64,000 nt of DNA from an uncultured Bacteroidales bacterium (GCA_900318265.1 ONKA01000005.1:94957-158956); one strand, 5' to 3'. Positions 51,886-62,261 are shown, counted from the stretch's first letter. Program-made: numbers and translations. The notes: a model not told the origin generated them from the sequence alone.

Positions 51886-53115
51886 ATGAAATTCAAGCAC
51901 TTATTGACCGCAACCGCTATGATGCTCAGCATCAGCGTCGTTGCACAACCCAAAACCGATGCAAAAGAAAACAAGGAAGAAGGCTTCAAGTTTGAAACCA
52001 TTAAAGAATTGCCTGTCACTTCGGTGAAGAACCAAAACCAGGCTGGTACTTGCTGGTGCTACAGCTCATTGGCTTTCTTCGAAGCTGAGTTGCTCCGTAT
52101 GGGCAAGCCTGAGTACGACTTTTCGGAGATGTACATCGTTTACAAGACTTACTTAGACCGTGCCGAGGCCGCTATCCGTACCCACGGCGACGTCTCCTTC
52201 TCGCAAGGTGGCTCCTTCGGTGACGTGCTTTACGCCATCAAGAACTATGGCCTCGTTCCCGACTGTGAGATGCCCGCTGGCACTATGCATGGCGACTCTT
52301 TGTCGAACTTCAACGAACTTTCGGCCGTGACCGACCCGTATGTGGAAGGCGTCATCAAGAGCCGTAAAATCCAGATGGACAAGGACGGCAATGCCCTTTG
52401 GAAGAAAGGCTTGGCTGGCATTTACGACGCTTATCTTGGCGTGCCTCCGACCGAGTTCACCTACAACGGTAAGAAATACACACCTAAGAGTTTCGCTGAA
52501 TCGACAGGCCTCAACATGAACGACTACGTCAACCTGACCTCTTTCACGCACCACCCCTTCTATGAGGAGTTTGTCATCGAAGTACAGGACAACTGGCGCT
52601 GGGGTCGTGCTTGGAACCTCCCCATCGACGAGCTGATGCAAGTGATGGACAATGCCATCGACAAGGGTTACCCGATCGCATGGGGTAGCGACGTCAGCGA
52701 GGCCGGCTGGCTCCGTGGCAAGATGGCCGGCGTGGCTGTCCTTCCCGACATCGAAGCCAAAGGCCGCGACCTCCAAGGCAGCGACATGGCCCACTGGATG
52801 GGCATGAGCGCCGCCGACAGAGCAAAAGAAGCCCAAAGCGGTCCCACTCCGCAAAAGTGGGTCACGCAGAAAGAACGTCAGATTGCTTACGACAACTATG
52901 AAACCCAAGACGACCACGGCATGCTTATCTACGGCACCGCCAAGGACCAAATCGGCAACGAATACTTCATCGTGAAGAACAGCTGGGGCAAAGCCGGCAA
53001 CTACGACGGTATTTGGTACGTCTCAAAGGCTTTCGTCCGCTACAAGACCTTGAACATCGTGGTCCATAAGGACGCCTTGCCGAAGGACATCGCCAAGAAG
53101 CTTGGTATCAAATAA
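51886..53115 (+). CDS. Secreted C1B (bleomycin hydrolase/aminopeptidase C-like) cysteine peptidase, copy 2
   Basis: The 409-residue paralogue of the preceding gene starts at 51886 (MKFKHLLTATAMM, signal peptide to about residue 21). An in-frame start at 51841 lies in the AT-rich repeat and lacks a signal sequence. Catalytic residues are Q50, C56 (QAGTCWCY), H344 (DDHGMLIYG) and N365 (VKNSWGKAG). Shared stretches with copy 1 include FSEM(Y/F)(I/V)V, SQGG and LPxD(E/K)LM. The C-terminus carries about 30 extra residues relative to copy 1. Substrate range is unknown. Confidence 0.9.
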   Translation: MKFKHLLTATAMMLSISVVAQPKTDAKENKEEGFKFETIKELPVTSVKNQNQAGTCWCYSSLAFFEAELLRMGKPEYDFSEMYIVYKTYLDRAEAAIRTHGDVSFSQGGSFGDVLYAIKNYGLVPDCEMPAGTMHGDSLSNFNELSAVTDPYVEGVIKSRKIQMDKDGNALWKKGLAGIYDAYLGVPPTEFTYNGKKYTPKSFAESTGLNMNDYVNLTSFTHHPFYEEFVIEVQDNWRWGRAWNLPIDELMQVMDNAIDKGYPIAWGSDVSEAGWLRGKMAGVAVLPDIEAKGRDLQGSDMAHWMGMSAADRAKEAQSGPTPQKWVTQKERQIAYDNYETQDDHGMLIYGTAKDQIGNEYFIVKNSWGKAGNYDGIWYVSKAFVRYKTLNIVVHKDALPKDIAKKLGIK

Positions 53116-53137
53116 TCAAACCAATTGAAACAAATGC

Positions 53138-53175
53138 AATTAAGGGAAAGCCTTTGACTTTCCCTTAATTGTTTC
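53138..53175 (+). terminator. Rho-independent terminator
   Basis: The 13-bp perfect stem AATTAAGGGAAAG / CTTTCCCTTAATT with a short loop lies 22 bases after the stop at 53115, followed by GTTTCT. Confidence 0.8.
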
Positions 53176-53192
53176 TAAAAAACAAAAAAAAC

Positions 53193-54380
53193 ATGACGAA
53201 AAAGAACTTATTGCTATTGGTGCTGATGTGTAGCCTCGCATCATGCATCGCACAAAACCCAAAGGAAATGAAAAAAGAACGCCTGACTTACTTTAGTTAC
53301 GACCACCACAACACGATGGTCTGGCATTCCGGAGAGAAATACAATGTCAGTACCGAGAAAGATGGTAGAATCCATATCGTCATCGACGAAGGCTACCCTG
53401 AGGAGAAGGAGTTCTACATCGACGACACCACCATTTTCGACGAATTGGATTCCATCATCAAGGCGTTCAAGATTCACAAATGGCATGATAGATACCAGCC
53501 CAAAATGGAAATCTTCGATGGTGACAGTTGGTCAATTTATTTCAAGTATGGTTCAGACGAAAACAAGGGCTCGGGCGGTTATATGGCATGGCCTGACAAC
53601 TATCGTGCGGCCCGTCATGCCATTTCGGAATATTTCCAAAAATGGAGGGACTACCCCATCCAAGCCAAGGAAATCAACCTCTTCAAGTACATCTGCAAAA
53701 ACAAACAAGGACGCGACATCGAGTATCGCCTTGAACGTGGCGAACAGGAAGCCAAGCTTTTCATCCGCAATGCTGAACACGACACAGAGAAAGAGATTGC
53801 CGTCAGCAACGACTATCTGAAAGAACTACAAGAGTTGGTCAACATGTATCGCCTAAAAGACGAATACAATCACACCACCGACGACGACAGCGCTTCGGTA
53901 TACCGCTTCTTCATTTGCTACAACACAGGCGACACAATCGACTTCAGAGGCTATTATACCACATTCGTGGGAGGACAAGTTGAACCTTTTTTGGGCTTTT
54001 TCGACCGTTGGCTACCTCTTCGCGGCAACCTTGTCAGGTTTGAATATTATTATAGCGTCACAGACTTCCGTGACATCAAATACTACGTCATCAAGGAGGA
54101 CGAAGGTTTCACTCTCAGTTATTATGATGAGAGAGGACAGCATCGTGAAGGCAAGATGAACAAGGAAGACGTGTTGAAACTACAGAAGTTGGTTGAATCA
54201 TTCGGTCTTGACAAAGCCAAGGACGATTTCATGGGCAACTCCACATGGCATCTCTTCACTGATTACGACTCAAAAGACATAGCACGTTTTGGCGGCCGGA
54301 GCGATGACGAAGCCTCGACAGAGAAAGCGCAGCATATTCTTAATGCGTTGACGGAATTCTTTGCCCCTTATCTCCAATAG
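53193..54380 (+). CDS. Lipoprotein of unknown function
   Basis: The 395-residue protein has a lipoprotein signal ending MCSLASC (Cys16). An in-frame upstream start at 53169 lies in the terminator region and is not preferred. The mature part has a duplicated beta-rich layout: two halves of about 150-170 residues, each with a W- and Y-rich strand set followed by a helix (DELDSIIKAFKIHKW and LQKLVESFGLDK). I recognise no family. It stands between the cysteine peptidases and yitT. Confidence 0.65.
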   Translation: MTKKNLLLLVLMCSLASCIAQNPKEMKKERLTYFSYDHHNTMVWHSGEKYNVSTEKDGRIHIVIDEGYPEEKEFYIDDTTIFDELDSIIKAFKIHKWHDRYQPKMEIFDGDSWSIYFKYGSDENKGSGGYMAWPDNYRAARHAISEYFQKWRDYPIQAKEINLFKYICKNKQGRDIEYRLERGEQEAKLFIRNAEHDTEKEIAVSNDYLKELQELVNMYRLKDEYNHTTDDDSASVYRFFICYNTGDTIDFRGYYTTFVGGQVEPFLGFFDRWLPLRGNLVRFEYYYSVTDFRDIKYYVIKEDEGFTLSYYDERGQHREGKMNKEDVLKLQKLVESFGLDKAKDDFMGNSTWHLFTDYDSKDIARFGGRSDDEASTEKAQHILNALTEFFAPYLQ

Positions 54381-54382
54381 CT

Positions 54383-55273
54383 TTAGTGCTTGATCTGCTC
54401 AAATCCTTTGCCGTAGGCACCCATCACGGTGTTCATCGTCATGAACGCCTTGGGGTCTTCGTCTTTCACAATCCTTAGTATCTGTTGCGACTCGCGCTTG
54501 TGCGCCACCACCATCAGGATGGGGCCTTCGTTCTTCGTGTACCAGCCCGTGCCGTTGATCATTGTCACGCCACGCTGCATCTCGTTGGCAATGCGATCAG
54601 CCACTTTTTCGGGCTTAGAGGTGAAGATGAAAGCTTGTACGGTTTGTTTGTTACCCGTCAGCACCAGATCGATGCAATAGCTGCAAACGCCCATCACCAC
54701 ACAGCTGTAAATGAAGTCTTCGACAGTGTTACCCACGATAAAACCGCAGGCGATGATGACAATGTCAAGAATGAGGATGACACGTCCTTGAGAGATGTTG
54801 CGGTACTTGCATACAATCATAGCGATGATATCGGTACCGCCCGTGCTACCTCCTTGAGTGAAGGCCACACCGATGCTCAAGCCAGCCAAGCCGCCACCGA
54901 GGATGGCCGCGAGGAAATGGTCGCTGACGAAAGGCTGCATCGTGCCCGCCATCATCGGATCGGTAATGAAATGCTGCAGCAACGACATAAACACCGAAGC
55001 CATAATGATGGAATAGGCCGTCTTAATGCCGAAACCCACACCGATGATCTTCAAAGCAATGAGCAACAGGATGGCATTAATGACAAACACGGTGATACCC
55101 GTGGAGATGCCCGTGCCCCAATACACCAAGGCAGCGATGCCGCTCACGCCACCGCCCATAAGGTGATTCGGGATAAGGAAGGCCGTCCAGCCCAGACACA
55201 TGGTAAACAATGCCAAAGTGATGATAACATAGCGCTTCACTTCGGCCAATACATTTTTCTTGTCAGCTTTCAT
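54383..55273 (-). CDS. YitT family integral membrane protein
   Basis: The 296-residue protein has five predicted membrane helices in the N-terminal two thirds (VIITLALFTMCLGWTAFLI; GITVFVINAILLLIALKII; ILILDIVIIACGFIVG among them) and a C-terminal soluble DUF2179 domain (PILMVVAHKRESQQILRIV). LIPNHLMGGGVSGIA and GGSTGGTDIIAMI are the family's re-entrant-loop motifs. No transport substrate is established for the family. It is preceded on the minus strand by a -7 box at 55294-55301. Confidence 0.9.
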   Translation of the reverse strand: MKADKKNVLAEVKRYVIITLALFTMCLGWTAFLIPNHLMGGGVSGIAALVYWGTGISTGITVFVINAILLLIALKIIGVGFGIKTAYSIIMASVFMSLLQHFITDPMMAGTMQPFVSDHFLAAILGGGLAGLSIGVAFTQGGSTGGTDIIAMIVCKYRNISQGRVILILDIVIIACGFIVGNTVEDFIYSCVVMGVCSYCIDLVLTGNKQTVQAFIFTSKPEKVADRIANEMQRGVTMINGTGWYTKNEGPILMVVAHKRESQQILRIVKDEDPKAFMTMNTVMGAYGKGFEQIKH

Positions 55274-55293
55274 AACAAATTGTTTTTATGCGG

Positions 55294-55301
55294 CAAATGT
55301 A
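55294..55301 (-). promoter_or_regulatory. -7 promoter element for yitT
   Basis: TACATTTG on the minus strand followed by CCGC lies 20 bases before the ATG at 55273. Confidence 0.75.
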
Positions 55302-55321
55302 GTGATTATTTGATTGAAAAC

Positions 55322-55351
55322 AAAAAAGCCTCCTCAAAAAGAAGAGGCTTT
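55322..55351 (-). terminator. Terminator of the tRNA cluster
   Basis: AAAGCCTC / GAGGCTTT with a T-run on the minus strand, directly after tRNA-Leu. Confidence 0.85.
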
Positions 55352-55356
55352 CTGCG

Positions 55357-55441
55357 TACCCGAGGCCGGGCTCGAACCGGCACGCCTTTAAAGGGCAAGG
55401 GATTTTAAGTCCCTCGTGTCTACCAATTCCACCACTCAGGC
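55357..55441 (-). tRNA. tRNA-Leu(UAA)
   Basis: This 85-nt class II tRNA has a long variable arm. The acceptor GCCTGAG pairs with CTCGGGT with two G-U pairs. The anticodon loop CTTAAAA gives anticodon UAA, and the T-arm is GCCGG-TTCGAGC-CCGGC. The 3' CCA is not encoded. Confidence 0.95.
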
Positions 55442-55450
55442 ACTTACACA

Positions 55451-55475
55451 AAAAATCCCGATTTTACTCGGGACC
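55451..55475 (-). terminator. Terminator-like hairpin between tRNA-Gly and tRNA-Leu
   Basis: TCCCGA / TCGGGA with six T on the minus strand after it. It could reduce read-through from the tRNA-Gly pair into tRNA-Leu. Confidence 0.7.
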
Positions 55476-55478
55476 TTG

Positions 55479-55554
<76 letters not shown>

Positions 55555-55560
55555 AAAAAG

Positions 55561-55636
<76 letters not shown>

Positions 55637-55690
55637 TTCGCTTCACGAATCGGTATTCTATTTCAAGAATTCCGCTTGCGAATTGCGCGG

Positions 55691-55698
55691 CAAAAGTA
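55691..55698 (-). promoter_or_regulatory. -7 promoter element of the tRNA cluster
   Basis: TACTTTTG on the minus strand followed by CCGC lies 54 bases before the 5' end of the first tRNA-Gly. Confidence 0.72.
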
Positions 55699-55795
55699 CA
55701 ACTTTTTTCGATACTGCAAGCAATTAATTGAAAAAAAATCAATCTTTATTGATATTTAATTGATTATGTGTATAATACAAAATCAGTCAGCATCC

Positions 55796-56959
55796 TTATT
55801 CTTCATAATCTATATAATCCTTAAGCAATAAACCCACATCCCGTTTATGTCGTCTATACTCCATAATATCATTATAATTGGCATGCGGCCTACTCCAAAT
55901 GGATATTTTTTTCATTAAGTCAAATCCAAATAAATCCATCCCAATAGCTTGAATACGAGGTCCGAATCCATACCCGTGTGACGTTTGGAGGCCCATAATA
56001 TTCGGCCCCGAATTGACTTCTATTAATTCTATCTCACCCGTATCAAGCACGCAAACATCCCATCCAGCAATCCCTTTCCCAGGAACAAAAGAAGCCATTT
56101 TTTTACATGCCTCAAGAACATTATCCCAATAGGGGACAACAAATCCTTTAATGACTTTCCCTGTGTCTGGATGTTGTAAATAAAGTTTTCCATCCTTATC
56201 TTTCCCAGGCCCAATAATAACACCAGTATCAGAATCAATAGGTGCCAAGATTCCGCCCGCCGACCCGTTATCGACCACATGCTCACCCACACCCATCCTA
56301 AACATACACCCAATCACCTTACATTGCTCCCCTTTTAACATTGTCATCACTCGAATCGTATTCAAAGATTGCGGGTGAAACTCGTTCATTTCTTCACAAG
56401 ATTGGACACGTTCTTCAACCATCAGACCTTTGTTACGACAATTCTCATACAATTCATGCAAATCCGTATCGCCCCCTTTCTGCACCAAAAAAACGCCAAT
56501 TCCCAGAGATCCTTTCCATGGTTTTACAATGCAGTCTCTAGAGGACACAAACTGACTGAAAACATCGTATGAAACAAGGCTTGGACATATCCAATCCCTT
56601 TTCATATACTTAGAAAATTTTTTATGTGTCAATAGTTTGTTGTCAAACCATTGGCATTCTTCAACACTTTCGGTTTTTCTATATATGCACTTTAATTCCC
56701 TCTCAGAAAGATAGTTTTTCCTTTCTCTTTCATTTAATCGCCAAAACTCATAGGTATTATATTCTTTAATACTAATCCTATGCTTAAGCATACTTCTTTT
56801 ATAGTCTAACAAATTGCCGTGTTCTGGTCGTTTCTCCTCAAACAGTTTGACAGCATCAGCCCACAAGCTTTTTCTATCCGCCTTCAAAAACACCATCTCA
56901 CGATGAACCGCATAAAGCCAACTATTTTTTTTCAATAATTCTCTTATTTTCATAATCAC
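55796..56959 (-). CDS. Sugar-transfer-associated ATP-grasp protein
   Basis: The 387-residue protein has the ATP-grasp pattern of the PF14397-like group found with polysaccharide genes: IVKPWKGSLGIGVFLV (ATP-binding lysine and glycine loop), MVEERVQSC, NTIRVMTML and the metal-binding FWELxEVNSGPN-like end IELIEVNSGPN. The product is a ligase joining a carboxylate to a nucleophile; the substrate is unknown. The gene is strikingly more A+T-rich than its neighbours, with many AAA, ATA and TTT codons, and lies next to the tRNA-Gly pair, so horizontal acquisition is likely. Confidence 0.83.
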   Translation of the reverse strand: MIMKIRELLKKNSWLYAVHREMVFLKADRKSLWADAVKLFEEKRPEHGNLLDYKRSMLKHRISIKEYNTYEFWRLNERERKNYLSERELKCIYRKTESVEECQWFDNKLLTHKKFSKYMKRDWICPSLVSYDVFSQFVSSRDCIVKPWKGSLGIGVFLVQKGGDTDLHELYENCRNKGLMVEERVQSCEEMNEFHPQSLNTIRVMTMLKGEQCKVIGCMFRMGVGEHVVDNGSAGGILAPIDSDTGVIIGPGKDKDGKLYLQHPDTGKVIKGFVVPYWDNVLEACKKMASFVPGKGIAGWDVCVLDTGEIELIEVNSGPNIMGLQTSHGYGFGPRIQAIGMDLFGFDLMKKISIWSRPHANYNDIMEYRRHKRDVGLLLKDYIDYEE

Positions 56960-56982
56960 TTATTAATAATAGTGTATAACCA

Positions 56983-59586
56983 TCATCGATTCAACAACTT
57001 CTTGATCTCGTTGAGCTTCATTAATGCCTCGACAGGGGTCAAGGTATCAATGTTCGTATTGAGAATGTCCTCCTTGATCTGCAAAAGCAGCGGGTCATCC
57101 AACTGGATGAAACTTAACTGCATGGCATCATCCTGTTTCTTTGCCGCAGCCTTCTCCACATCCTCGCTAGTGTGCGATTTCTCCAAAACGGACAATAATG
57201 CCGTGGCGCGCTCGATGACCTTGCGCGGCATTCCGGCCATCTCGGCCACATGGATACCGAAACTGTGGGCGCTACCACCACGCTTCAACTTGCGCAAAAA
57301 CACCACCTTGTTGCCGACTTCCTTCACCGAAACATGGTAGTTCTTGATGCGAGCAAAAGAGTCCTCCATTTCGTTCAGCTCGTGGTAGTGCGTGGCAAAC
57401 ATCACCTTGGCACGACTCACGGGATGGTCGTGCAAAAACTCGGTGATGGCCCAAGCAATGCTGATACCGTCGTAAGTGCTGGTGCCACGCCCGATTTCGT
57501 CGAGCAGCACCAGGCTACGCGACGACACATTGTTCAAGATACTCGCCGTCTCATTCATCTCCACCATGAAGGTCGACTCGCCCGAAGAGATATTGTCGGA
57601 GGCGCCTACGCGGGTGAAGATCTTGTCCACCAAGCCAATGCGTGCCGAAGCAGCGGGGACAAAACAACCCATCTGCGCCAAGAGCACAATTAACGCCGTC
57701 TGGCGCAGCAAGGCCGACTTACCCGACATGTTGGGGCCCGTGATGATAATGATTTGCTGCTTGTCGCGATCGAGATAGACGTCGTTGGCGATGTAACTCT
57801 CCCCGACTGGCATCATCTGCTCGATAACAGGATGACGGCCATCCTTGATATCCAACACAAACGAGTCGTCGATGACAGGACGTACATAATTGTATTTCAA
57901 TGATATATCGGCAAAACTCACCAGGCAATCAATGCGAGCCACGAGGGATGCATCCACCTGGATAGGCTCCACAAACTCGGTTACGGCGGTGACAAGCTCA
58001 TTATAGACCCTTTGTTCGATAACGCTGATTTTTTCCTCCGCACCAAGGATCTTCTGTTCGTATTCCTTCAGTTCCTCGGTAATATAGCGCTCTGCATTGG
58101 TCAGAGTTTGCTTGCGAATCCACTCTGCCGGGACCTTTTCCTTGTGGGAATTGGTAACTTCGAGATAGTAACCAAACACATTGTTATAACCCACCTTCAA
58201 CGAGCTGATGCCTGTCGCTTCCATCTCGCGACGTTGGATGCCCATCAGATATTCCTTGCCCGAGCGCGAGAGACTGCGCAGGTCATCGAGTTCGGCATCA
58301 ACGCCTTCGCCGATGTAGTTGCCTTTTGACAACAAAGCCGGTGCATCGGGATTCAGCGTCTTCTTGATACGTTCACGGATGGACACACATGGGTTGAATT
58401 GCTCGGCGTATTTCTGCAACGAGGGATGTCCGCTCTCCTCACACGCCGTCTTCAAAACCTCAATCTGATCCAAGGCGCGTCCCACTTGCAACAGTTCTCT
58501 CGGGTTGACTCTCGATAGCGACACCTTCGAAATCAGTCGCTCCAAATCACCCACTTGACGGACTGCCTCTTGGAACTTGGCAATCAAGTCACGGTTTTCG
58601 GAAAAAAACTGCACCACCTCATAGCGGGCCTCAATCTGTTCCTTGTTTTTCAGCGGCAGGCTCAACCAACGACGCATCAGTCGTCCGCCCATAGGCGACA
58701 CCGTCTTATCGATGACATCAATCAAGGTCTTTGCATTGAGATTGGACGTGTGCAACAGCTCCAAATTACGGATGGTGAACTTATCCAACCACACATATTG
58801 ACCCTGGTCGATACGCGAGAGTGAAGTGATATGATTGAGTTTGTCGTGTTGCGTCTCAATCAGATAATGTATGGCTGCACCAGCTGCCACGATGCCCTTC
58901 GGGAAGTCGTCGACGCCGAAACCTTTCAGCGAGACGGTGTGGAAATGCTTGTTGAGCACCTCGTTGGCGTAGTCGTCGGTGAAGACCCAATCGTCGAAGA
59001 CGGTGAGGTAGTACTTGGCACTAAAAAGGTCGATGAAGTCCTTACGTTTATTGCGTTGCACCAACACCTCAGAAGGATTAAAACTTTGCAACAGCTTGTC
59101 AATGTATTCGTTGTTGCCTTGGGTAAGATAAAACTCGCCTGTCGACACATCGAGGAAGGCAATGCCCGAAATCTCCTTGTCGAGATGCAAGGATGCCAAA
59201 AAATTGTTCTCTTTCTGCTCCAGCACACTGTCGCTATAGGTCACACCTGGCGTCACCAGTTCCACTACACCGCGTTTCACGAGTTTCTTGGCCAGTTTTG
59301 GATCTTCAAGCTGCTCACAAACAGCAACTTTCAATCCAGCCCGCACCAATTTAGGCAGATAGGTGTCAAGGGCATGATGTGGGAAGCCCGCAAGTTCCAC
59401 CTCCGAGGAAGTACCCTTGGAGTGCTTGGTAAGGACGATGCCCAATATCTTTGACGACTTGACGGCATCTTCGCCATAGGTCTCATAAAAGTCGCCCACG
59501 CGAAACAGCAACATGGCGTCGGGATATTTCGCCTTGAACGAATAATACTGCTTCATCAATGGGGTCTCTATCGCTTTGTCTGCCAT
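56983..59586 (-). CDS. mutS: DNA mismatch repair ATPase MutS
   Basis: The 867-residue protein begins [18 protein letters not shown]. The mismatch-contacting Phe-x-Glu is in [13 protein letters not shown]. The connector, lever and clamp regions follow, and the C-terminal ABC ATPase has Walker A GPNMSGKS (about 616-623), then [12 protein letters not shown] and the ATHYHEL switch. The start is 59586; an upstream in-frame ATG (59694) is excluded by the -7 box at 59612-59619. It recognises mismatches and recruits MutL. Confidence 0.96.
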   Translation of the reverse strand: MADKAIETPLMKQYYSFKAKYPDAMLLFRVGDFYETYGEDAVKSSKILGIVLTKHSKGTSSEVELAGFPHHALDTYLPKLVRAGLKVAVCEQLEDPKLAKKLVKRGVVELVTPGVTYSDSVLEQKENNFLASLHLDKEISGIAFLDVSTGEFYLTQGNNEYIDKLLQSFNPSEVLVQRNKRKDFIDLFSAKYYLTVFDDWVFTDDYANEVLNKHFHTVSLKGFGVDDFPKGIVAAGAAIHYLIETQHDKLNHITSLSRIDQGQYVWLDKFTIRNLELLHTSNLNAKTLIDVIDKTVSPMGGRLMRRWLSLPLKNKEQIEARYEVVQFFSENRDLIAKFQEAVRQVGDLERLISKVSLSRVNPRELLQVGRALDQIEVLKTACEESGHPSLQKYAEQFNPCVSIRERIKKTLNPDAPALLSKGNYIGEGVDAELDDLRSLSRSGKEYLMGIQRREMEATGISSLKVGYNNVFGYYLEVTNSHKEKVPAEWIRKQTLTNAERYITEELKEYEQKILGAEEKISVIEQRVYNELVTAVTEFVEPIQVDASLVARIDCLVSFADISLKYNYVRPVIDDSFVLDIKDGRHPVIEQMMPVGESYIANDVYLDRDKQQIIIITGPNMSGKSALLRQTALIVLLAQMGCFVPAASARIGLVDKIFTRVGASDNISSGESTFMVEMNETASILNNVSSRSLVLLDEIGRGTSTYDGISIAWAITEFLHDHPVSRAKVMFATHYHELNEMEDSFARIKNYHVSVKEVGNKVVFLRKLKRGGSAHSFGIHVAEMAGMPRKVIERATALLSVLEKSHTSEDVEKAAAKKQDDAMQLSFIQLDDPLLLQIKEDILNTNIDTLTPVEALMKLNEIKKLLNR

Positions 59587-59611
59587 AAAACTCGAATTAA
59601 AATAAGGGGTA

Positions 59612-59619
59612 CAAAAATA
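59612..59619 (-). promoter_or_regulatory. -7 promoter element for mutS
   Basis: TATTTTTG on the minus strand lies 25 bases before the mutS ATG. Confidence 0.75.
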
Positions 59620-59724
59620 CCATTTTGTTTGAAACATTCGGCTCCAACGACCAAAAAAAAACAGCATTAATGGCCGACGGACATCTTTTTTCACTTATTT
59701 TGCGGCCAAAAGAAAAAGAGCACC

Positions 59725-60258
59725 ATGCACAAACTAAGTATGGACGAGCTGAACCGTATCAGCAAGGAAGATTTCGAGCGAGTCGAGAAATTACCTATTA
59801 TAATAATATTGGACAACATTCGGTCGCTGAGTAACGTAGGAGCTTTCTTCCGCAGTGCCGATGCCTTTCGCATCGGAGAGTTGGTTTTGTGCGGCATCAC
59901 TGCTTGTCCGCCCCATCGCGAAATCCACAAGACCGCCTTGGGAGCCGACGAAACCGTGAGATGGCGCTACTATGAAAGCACTGAAGCTGCTTGTCAAGCA
60001 TTGAAAAGCGAAGGATACAGGATATTCGCCGTCGAGCAGGTAGAAGGCAGCGTACCTTTGCAGGATTTCAAGTTTGAACCACAAACTGCATGTATTTTAG
60101 GCAACGAGGTGGAAGGCGTGAGCGAGGAGGCGCTCCCTTATTGCGAAGGGGCCATAGAACTGCCACAAGCAGGGACAAAGCACTCCATTAATGTGTCAGT
60201 TTGTGCCGGAATTGTCATGTGGAGAGTGTTTGAAATGTTGTATTTGAAGATAAAATAA
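59725..60258 (+). CDS. SpoU/TrmH-family RNA methyltransferase
   Basis: The 177-residue SPOUT methyltransferase has motif 1 NIRSLSNVGAFFRSADAF, motif 2 LGNEVEGVS and motif 3 ELPQAGTKHSINVSVCAG, which form the trefoil-knot SAM site. It is a minimal catalytic domain without the extra N-terminal RNA-binding domain of some TrmH/RlmB proteins, so its RNA target (tRNA 2'-O-ribose or rRNA) cannot be told. It is divergent from mutS. The -7-like TTATTTTG at 59695-59702 is one base off consensus. Confidence 0.88.
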   Translation: MHKLSMDELNRISKEDFERVEKLPIIIILDNIRSLSNVGAFFRSADAFRIGELVLCGITACPPHREIHKTALGADETVRWRYYESTEAACQALKSEGYRIFAVEQVEGSVPLQDFKFEPQTACILGNEVEGVSEEALPYCEGAIELPQAGTKHSINVSVCAGIVMWRVFEMLYLKIK

Positions 60259-60342
60259 GGGGTTTTTGATGGTTTTTTGGTAAAAAAAGTGAAAAAATTG
60301 TATTTTTTTTCAACTTTTTGTGTTGACAATTGAAAAAAACCC

Positions 60343-60350
60343 TATTTTTG
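60343..60350 (+). promoter_or_regulatory. -7 promoter element for the OmpA-like porin
   Basis: TATTTTTG, with TTGACA at 60323-60328, lies 79 bases before the ATG at 60430. The long leader fits an abundant outer-membrane protein. Confidence 0.72.
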
Positions 60351-60429
60351 TTCGCTAAAAGGAATAGAATAGAATCGAAATAGTAAATCAACTAATTAAA
60401 AATCATTACAAACCTAACACAATTGCGTT

Positions 60430-62214
60430 ATGAAGAAAAATTTGACTTTTTCGAAACTGCTGATGCTCGTCATCGTCGCAGTGCTTCCTTTGAGCATGAT
60501 GGCTCAAGAAGGCAAAAAGATTGCAAAACCTGCTGAAAAGTATTGGTACATCCAAGCTGACGGAGGTCTCTCCATCAACCATGGTGACTTGGCCAACTAC
60601 AACGGCGGTATCTGGGACGATTTCAACCACTTCAAGAGCGTGGCTATGGAACCGACTTGGAATGCCCACTTCGGCATTGGTTATCAATTTGGTAAGGTCA
60701 TCGGTTTGAACCTCAAGGGCGGCTACGGCCTCCTCTCGGGTCACAAACACCAACAAGCACTTGTCATGAACGACAATGCTGACCACACCTTGTGGGACCT
60801 TGGTCTCGACAAGACGAACTACATTGAAGGCGACCTGAACTTGACCTTCAATCTGTTCAACATGTTCAACTACAACCCGAGAAGAGTCATCAACCTGGTG
60901 CCTCATATCGGTGTTGGTGGCATCTACTATAAGGCTGGTGTTGTCAACCAACTCGATGCCGACGACAATGTGGCTTCAGAGCGTGCCGCTGCCAAGACTG
61001 AGCGTGAACTCAACTTCAACGTTCCCGCTGGTATGGAGATCACCTTCAACTGCGCTCCTAAGTTTGACATCTTCTTGGATTACACCTATGTCTTCACTGG
61101 CACCGACAATCTCGACCAAGTGGCCAAGATCAAAGCCGACGAAGAGCACCGTATCATCAACGACAAGGATATGTACAGCCAGTTCAACCTGGGTCTCCGT
61201 TACAAGTTCAACGATCCTTGCGACATCGACAGAATGGCTCGCGAGTCCAAGAAGATCACCTACAAAGTGAATCCTGACCCGCTGGTCGAAGGCGAAGATG
61301 GCAATGTCTGCTTCGACGTCATCGTCACCATCCCTGGTGAATACTTCGAGAAGCAAGCTGTCATGAACCTGCAGCCTTATCTGGCCTACAACGGTGGCCA
61401 AATCGACATCGATCCTATCACCTTCGTTGGTGAAAAGGTCAAGGGCGAAGGCGACTTCCGCGTTCCTTACAAAGAGGGCGGCGAGTTCACCAAGCACTAC
61501 TGCATGCCTTACCAAGAAGAGATGGCCAACTGCGAGCTGAAGGGCGACCCGATGTTCTATGTCTACAACGGCACCATCTATCCTACCCAGGATGAAATCG
61601 TGAAGAACGTGTACTACGCTCAGGGTGCTACCGAGCATCTTGCCAATGGTGTTGAGCAAGCTTGGATTGAGGTCGACTCAACCTATGATGTTAAGACCAT
61701 GCAAGACAACCTCGTGAAGAAGCTCACCTATTTCTTCAACAAGGACAAGTACAACATTGGCGACAGAAAGAAGCTCAACAACGAAGCTGATGCCGCTCTG
61801 AAAGACCTGCTGAACGCTGGTGTCACCGATTTCGAAATCAAGGCTTGGGCTTCTCCTGAAGGTGAAGAAGGCCACAACTTCGAACTGTCCAACAACCGTG
61901 ACAACGCTGCCGAGGCACAGATGAAGAAGATTGCCAAGGACAAGAACATCAAGATCAACGGTAAGGGTTATGGCGAAGACTGGAACCTCTTCATCGAGCT
62001 CGTCCAGAACTCCAACCTGAAGGACAAGGATGCCATCGTCAACACCGTCAACAATGCTCCTAACAAGCAAAAGGCTGTGAAGGACATGTGCGCCATCTAT
62101 CCTCAACTCGAGAAGGACATTCTGCCTCAGATTCGTCGCGCTGAAGTCTTCGTGAACGAACCTGTTGAGGTTGTCACCACCAAAACGGTGAAAGTGAAGA
62201 GACCGAAGAGATAA
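60430..62214 (+). CDS. Outer-membrane beta-barrel protein with C-terminal OmpA-like domain
   Basis: The 594-residue protein has a signal peptide (ending LSMMAQ, about 25). An N-terminal barrel-like domain follows (about 35-280; alternating strands such as YIQADGGLSINHGD, NAHFGIGYQFGKVIGLNLKGGYG), then a beta-rich middle part. The C-terminal domain (about 420-580) resembles the OmpA peptidoglycan-binding fold (LTYFFNKDKYNIGDRKKLNNEADA ... IKAWASPEGEEGHNFELSNNRDNAAE). It probably links the outer membrane to peptidoglycan. The regular codon use suggests a very abundant protein. A strong terminator follows. Confidence 0.85.
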   Translation: MKKNLTFSKLLMLVIVAVLPLSMMAQEGKKIAKPAEKYWYIQADGGLSINHGDLANYNGGIWDDFNHFKSVAMEPTWNAHFGIGYQFGKVIGLNLKGGYGLLSGHKHQQALVMNDNADHTLWDLGLDKTNYIEGDLNLTFNLFNMFNYNPRRVINLVPHIGVGGIYYKAGVVNQLDADDNVASERAAAKTERELNFNVPAGMEITFNCAPKFDIFLDYTYVFTGTDNLDQVAKIKADEEHRIINDKDMYSQFNLGLRYKFNDPCDIDRMARESKKITYKVNPDPLVEGEDGNVCFDVIVTIPGEYFEKQAVMNLQPYLAYNGGQIDIDPITFVGEKVKGEGDFRVPYKEGGEFTKHYCMPYQEEMANCELKGDPMFYVYNGTIYPTQDEIVKNVYYAQGATEHLANGVEQAWIEVDSTYDVKTMQDNLVKKLTYFFNKDKYNIGDRKKLNNEADAALKDLLNAGVTDFEIKAWASPEGEEGHNFELSNNRDNAAEAQMKKIAKDKNIKINGKGYGEDWNLFIELVQNSNLKDKDAIVNTVNNAPNKQKAVKDMCAIYPQLEKDILPQIRRAEVFVNEPVEVVTTKTVKVKRPKR

Positions 62215-62230
62215 TTCTTCAACCAAAACG

Positions 62231-62261
62231 AAAAAGCCGCTCCTACTGAGCGGCTTTTTTT
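62231..62261 (+). terminator. Rho-independent terminator
   Basis: AAAAAGCCGCTC / GAGCGGCTTTTTT, a 12-bp stem with a five-base loop, 16 bases after the stop at 62214. The convergent deoxynucleoside kinase ends just beyond. Confidence 0.9.
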
